From Methylobacterium sp. GXS13 (GTDB lineage: Bacteria; Pseudomonadota; Alphaproteobacteria; Rhizobiales; Beijerinckiaceae), in contig NZ_LKKO01000043.1 of the NCBI RefSeq assembly GCF_001455965.1, positions 1-51,747 on the forward strand: a DNA stretch of 51,747 nt. Direction: 5' to 3'. Position 1 is the first letter of the stretch. The number at the start of each line of letters is the position of its first letter. A program made the translations under genes and the position numbers. Below are positions 49,061 to 51,747 of the stretch, in pieces. The notes beneath the pieces were generated by a model that had not been told where the DNA came from, did not search any database, and saw only the letters and a program-made list of their open reading frames with translations.

Positions 49061-49903
49061 ATGCCCACCATCGTGGTGATCGCCCCCGGGGCCATGGGCA
49101 GCGCCATCGGGGCGCGGCTGGTCGAGCACGGTGCTCGCGTGCTGACCGCGCTCGATGGGCGCGGAGAGGCGAGCCGGGCACGGGCCGCGGCGGCCGGCAT
49201 GGTCGATGCCACCATGGCCGAGCTCGTGGCCGCCGACATCCTGCTGTCGATCGTGCCGCCCGCCGACGCGGAGACCCTGGCCCGCCGCCTCGCCCCCGCT
49301 CTGGCGGCGGCCCCGCGCAAGCCGGTCTATCTCGACGCCAACGCCGTCAGCCCGGACACCATCGCGCGGATCGCCGCGGTCGTCTCGGAAACGGGGGCCC
49401 CCTTCCTCGACGGGGCGATCCTGGGCCTGCCGCCCAAGCCCGGCAGCCAGGGGCCGCGGGTCTACGTCTCGGGGGCCGACACCGCCTCGGCGCTGGTCCT
49501 GCGCGATCTGGGCCTCGACCTGCGCGTTTGCCCCGGGGGCGTCGGCGCGGCCTCCAGCCTCAAGATGAGCTATGCCGGCCTCAACAAGGGGATCACGGCG
49601 CTCGCCGCGATCATGATCCTGGCCGCGGAGCGCACCGGCGCCGGCCCGGCGCTGCTCGACGAGCTCACGGAGAACGAGCCGGCGCTGCTCGCCCGGTTCG
49701 CCAAGGCTCTGCCCGACATGGCGCCGAAGGCTTATCGCTGGGCGCCCGAGATGGACGAGATCGCCGATTTCCTCGGGCCGGACGCGGCGGGGCGGCAGGT
49801 CTTTTCTGGTTATGCCGATCTCTACACGCGCCTCGCTGCCGAGGTGGGAGGGTCCGAGACCGCCGCGCTGATACGCTTCGCCGCGGCCGCCGCGGAGCGC
49901 TGA
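49061..49903 (+). CDS. NAD(P)-dependent 6-phosphogluconate dehydrogenase-like oxidoreductase with DUF1932
   Basis: A 280-residue dehydrogenase of the beta-hydroxyacid family. The Rossmann motif reads VVIAPGAMGSAIGARL (residues 5-20), with Ala-Pro where GLG is usual. After LLSIVPPADAETLAR and DANAVSPDTIARIA comes a helical DUF1932 C-terminal domain (SLKMSYAGLNKGITALAAIMILAAERTG) with the Lys that in relatives is catalytic. The substrate is unknown. It is monocistronic, with its start after GGAGCC. Confidence 0.88.
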   Translation: MPTIVVIAPGAMGSAIGARLVEHGARVLTALDGRGEASRARAAAAGMVDATMAELVAADILLSIVPPADAETLARRLAPALAAAPRKPVYLDANAVSPDTIARIAAVVSETGAPFLDGAILGLPPKPGSQGPRVYVSGADTASALVLRDLGLDLRVCPGGVGAASSLKMSYAGLNKGITALAAIMILAAERTGAGPALLDELTENEPALLARFAKALPDMAPKAYRWAPEMDEIADFLGPDAAGRQVFSGYADLYTRLAAEVGGSETAALIRFAAAAAER

Positions 49904-50327
49904 TCGCCGCGGGGGCGCCGAAACCGCCCGCGCTCTGTTGCCGGCTCGGCTGCCACCCTCTACACGGACGGTCCCCGCAGCCGATGCGCCTGAAGGTTTC
50001 GCGAGCCCGCTCGGGCCTGCATGGTAGCGGGGTCGGCAGTGACGGGGTGGTCCGGACCAGTTCTCTGGGCCGATCCTGTGAGGCTCAGTGGGCCGAGTCG
50101 CTGCAGGAGTGTCGGGAGCGCGGGGAACAGGAACCGCGGGCTCGGCGCAAGGCCCACTTAGAATTCCGGCTTCTCGCGTTCGAGAACGCGCGTTCCTCCG
50201 GCGCTTTGCCCCGATCCGGGACAGCCGCAGAGGGAATGTTTGCAGCTTCGTTCACGCTCCGGCGCGATGATGTGACGAGGCCGGGGATCCGGTCCGGCGT
50301 AACCGCGTTCTTTCGGGCCTGACGACC
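49904..50327. other. Intergenic region between dehydrogenase and small anchored protein genes
   Basis: No gene, strong terminator or repeat was recognised. Open frames here have shadow composition, and a possible 28-codon frame ending at 50322 has no support. Confidence 0.45.
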
Positions 50328-50672
50328 ATGCGAGCCCTGCTCACCGGCGGCATCAAGGCGATCCTCGGGATTGCCGCCCTCTCCACCGCCGCCCATTGGA
50401 CCTTGCGCGTTCAGCGCGAATCCACCCCCGCGAGTCCGATCGCGGCCTTCGCCAGCCTTCCCGATCCGGCGGCCACCGGCTCGATCGAGCCGCGCCGGCC
50501 CGTGAGCGCCCCCACCGTCGTGCCGACCCCTGTTGCTATGCCCGCGCCGAATGCGGGCCTCGACCAGGGCCATCTGGCGGCGCTGATCGCGGGTGCGACC
50601 CCAGCCAAGGCGAAGGTCGCCAAGGCGGCGACCAAGACCGCGGCCGCCGAGAAGGTCACGGCCAAGCGCTGA
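50328..50672 (+). CDS. Hypothetical membrane-anchored protein
   Basis: A 114-residue protein of no family that I recognise. The N terminus (ALLTGGIKAILGIAALSTAAHW) is a membrane anchor or uncleaved signal. The remainder is Pro/Ala/Thr-rich and ends in an Ala/Lys-rich stretch (AKAKVAKAATKTAAAEKVTAKR), probably disordered and periplasmic. Its composition resembles small alphaproteobacterial envelope proteins with SIEPRRP-type linkers. Same strand as the following permease gene, about 115 bp away. Confidence 0.65.
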   Translation: MRALLTGGIKAILGIAALSTAAHWTLRVQRESTPASPIAAFASLPDPAATGSIEPRRPVSAPTVVPTPVAMPAPNAGLDQGHLAALIAGATPAKAKVAKAATKTAAAEKVTAKR

Positions 50673-50787
50673 GCCGGATTGCGGGCCGGCGAACCGTGCC
50701 GGCTGCATACTTCCCCTGCGCCGTGGCGGGTGCCGCCGCGGCGGTCGGCATGGCAGGAATACAGGCCTCCACCGAGATTTGGCAGGC

Positions 50788-51738
50788 ATGAGCACGCAGG
50801 TCGCGACAACCGTCGCCAACGACAGGGCCCCCGCCCGCGCGGCCCCGTCACCCGACCTCGCGCGCCGTCGCCGGATCGTCGGCATCGCCCTGATGTGCGG
50901 CGCCGTCGCCTTCTTCGCGAGCCTCGACGCCAGCGCCAAGACCCTGGCCCGGGCCGGGGTCGACCCGCTGGTCACCACCTTCATGCGCTACGCCGCCAGC
51001 GTCGCGATGATCTCGCTGTTCATCAACCCGGTGCGCACCCCGGGGGTCGTGAAGAGCCGGCGGCTGACGTTGCAGATCGTCCGCTCGCTGCTGCTGTTCG
51101 CCTCCACGGCCCTGAACTTCCTGGCGTTGCGCTACCTGCAGCTCGCCGAGACGATCTCGATCCAGTTCGCCGCGCCGCTCACCGTCGCGCTTCTCGCCGG
51201 GCCGCTGCTCGGTGAATGGTCGTCCCGGGGCCGGATGGTGGCGATCGGCGTCGGCTTCATCGGCGTTCTGGTGATCGTACGCCCGGGGTTCGGCGGGATG
51301 CACCCGGCCGCCTTGCTCTGCGTCGCCAACGTCGTGGTCTACGCCTTCTACGCGATCATCACGCGCAAGCTTGCAGCCTACGATTCCACCGCCACGACGA
51401 TGTTCTACACCGGGCTGGCGGGCCTGGCGCTGATGGCCCCGCTCCTGCCCTGGATCTGGACCAGCCCGGCCAACCTCACCCATTGGGCGCTGCTGATCGC
51501 GGTCGCGCTGTTCGGGACGATCGGGCACTGGCTGCTGGTGCTGGCCCATGCCCGGGCGCCGGCCAACATCCTGGCGCCGTTCATCTATACCCAGCTGCTG
51601 TGGTCGGTGACTCTGGGCTTCCTGCTGTTCGGCGACGTGCCGAGCCGCTGGACGGTCGCCGGCGCCATGATCGTGGTCGGCTCCGGCCTCTATCTCCTGG
51701 CGCAGGAGACGATCCACCGGGACAGACCGGCCGCCTGA
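50788..51738 (+). CDS. DMT superfamily (EamA) transporter
   Basis: A 316-residue inner-membrane permease with a polar N terminus of about 28 residues and roughly ten membrane spans in two EamA repeats: first IVGIALMCGAVAFFASLDASAKTLA to GFIGVLVIVRPGF, second AALLCVANVVVYAFYAIITRKLA to GAMIVVGSGLYLLAQE. Members export or exchange metabolites, amino acids or nucleosides; the substrate is unknown. The ATG at 50788 gives the family length; the longer frame upstream is Arg-rich shadow. The stop is close to the right end of the window. Confidence 0.92.
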   Translation: MSTQVATTVANDRAPARAAPSPDLARRRRIVGIALMCGAVAFFASLDASAKTLARAGVDPLVTTFMRYAASVAMISLFINPVRTPGVVKSRRLTLQIVRSLLLFASTALNFLALRYLQLAETISIQFAAPLTVALLAGPLLGEWSSRGRMVAIGVGFIGVLVIVRPGFGGMHPAALLCVANVVVYAFYAIITRKLAAYDSTATTMFYTGLAGLALMAPLLPWIWTSPANLTHWALLIAVALFGTIGHWLLVLAHARAPANILAPFIYTQLLWSVTLGFLLFGDVPSRWTVAGAMIVVGSGLYLLAQETIHRDRPAA

Positions 51739-51747
51739 GGCGACCGG

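Noticed and set aside
50236..50322. 28-codon plus-strand frame before the small anchored protein
   Set aside because: It is too short, without ribosome binding site or similarity.

Overview
The window reads as chromosomal DNA of a high-GC alphaproteobacterium, most likely Methylobacterium or a close relative in the Hyphomicrobiales. The reasons are very GC-rich codon use, typical family content (EVE protein, PdhS/PleC-like kinase, Ior-type oxidoreductase, DUF1330, many LysR/TetR regulators) and a modular palindromic repeat at gene ends that I associate from memory with Methylobacterium. Genus assignment is an inference. No rRNA, tRNA, CRISPR array, transposase or prophage gene was recognised.

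Layout. 1-5.2 kb: GNAT acetyltransferase (left-truncated), gpsA, a LysR/MFS divergent pair, an EVE protein and a repeat-rich gap. 5.2-16.2 kb: sensor histidine kinase, two-subunit molybdenum oxidoreductase (iorA-iorB), UDG-like protein, BrnT/BrnA toxin-antitoxin pair, pyrF, DUF1330, a TetR/SDR pair, DUF892 ferritin-like protein and a GST/HxlR pair. 16.2-25 kb is more accessory: a lone PAS protein, an unrecognised membrane/coiled-coil protein, a secreted-protein gene broken by a frameshift, a secreted protein with a tail built almost only from Met, Arg and His, a TonB receptor behind an unusually AT-rich upstream region, an RDYG-rich secreted protein and a large GH63-like glycosidase. 25-31 kb: two tandem branched-chain-amino-acid-type binding proteins without a transporter, then LysR and a galactarate/glucarate module (aldolase plus GarD). 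31-37 kb: PepSY membrane protein and siderophore receptor (iron uptake), DUF2147, and a TetR/small membrane protein operon with an evident operator.

37-45 kb is the assimilatory sulfate module: lrp, cysJ and cysI on the minus strand, divergent from cysH-cysD-cysN on the plus strand. CysH has the [4Fe-4S] APS-reductase cysteines and no CysC kinase is present, so the predicted route is sulfate to APS to sulfite to sulfide. Both transcription units have the same kind of upstream palindrome, GTTC-N8-GAAC. 45-51.7 kb: LLM monooxygenase, ParD/ParE pair, aspartate-type aminotransferase, a decayed antitoxin cluster with a 28-residue VapC stub, a 6PGDH-like dehydrogenase and a DMT permease.

The most notable non-genic signal is the repeat family: up to four small hairpins (cores AAGGTC/GACCTT, CAGGGC/GCCCTG, GGGGC/GCCCC, AAAGGGC/GCCCTTT), in good copies closed by an outer inverted repeat. 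It occurs in at least six intergenic gaps, mostly between convergent genes. One copy seems split by a second, longer palindromic element.
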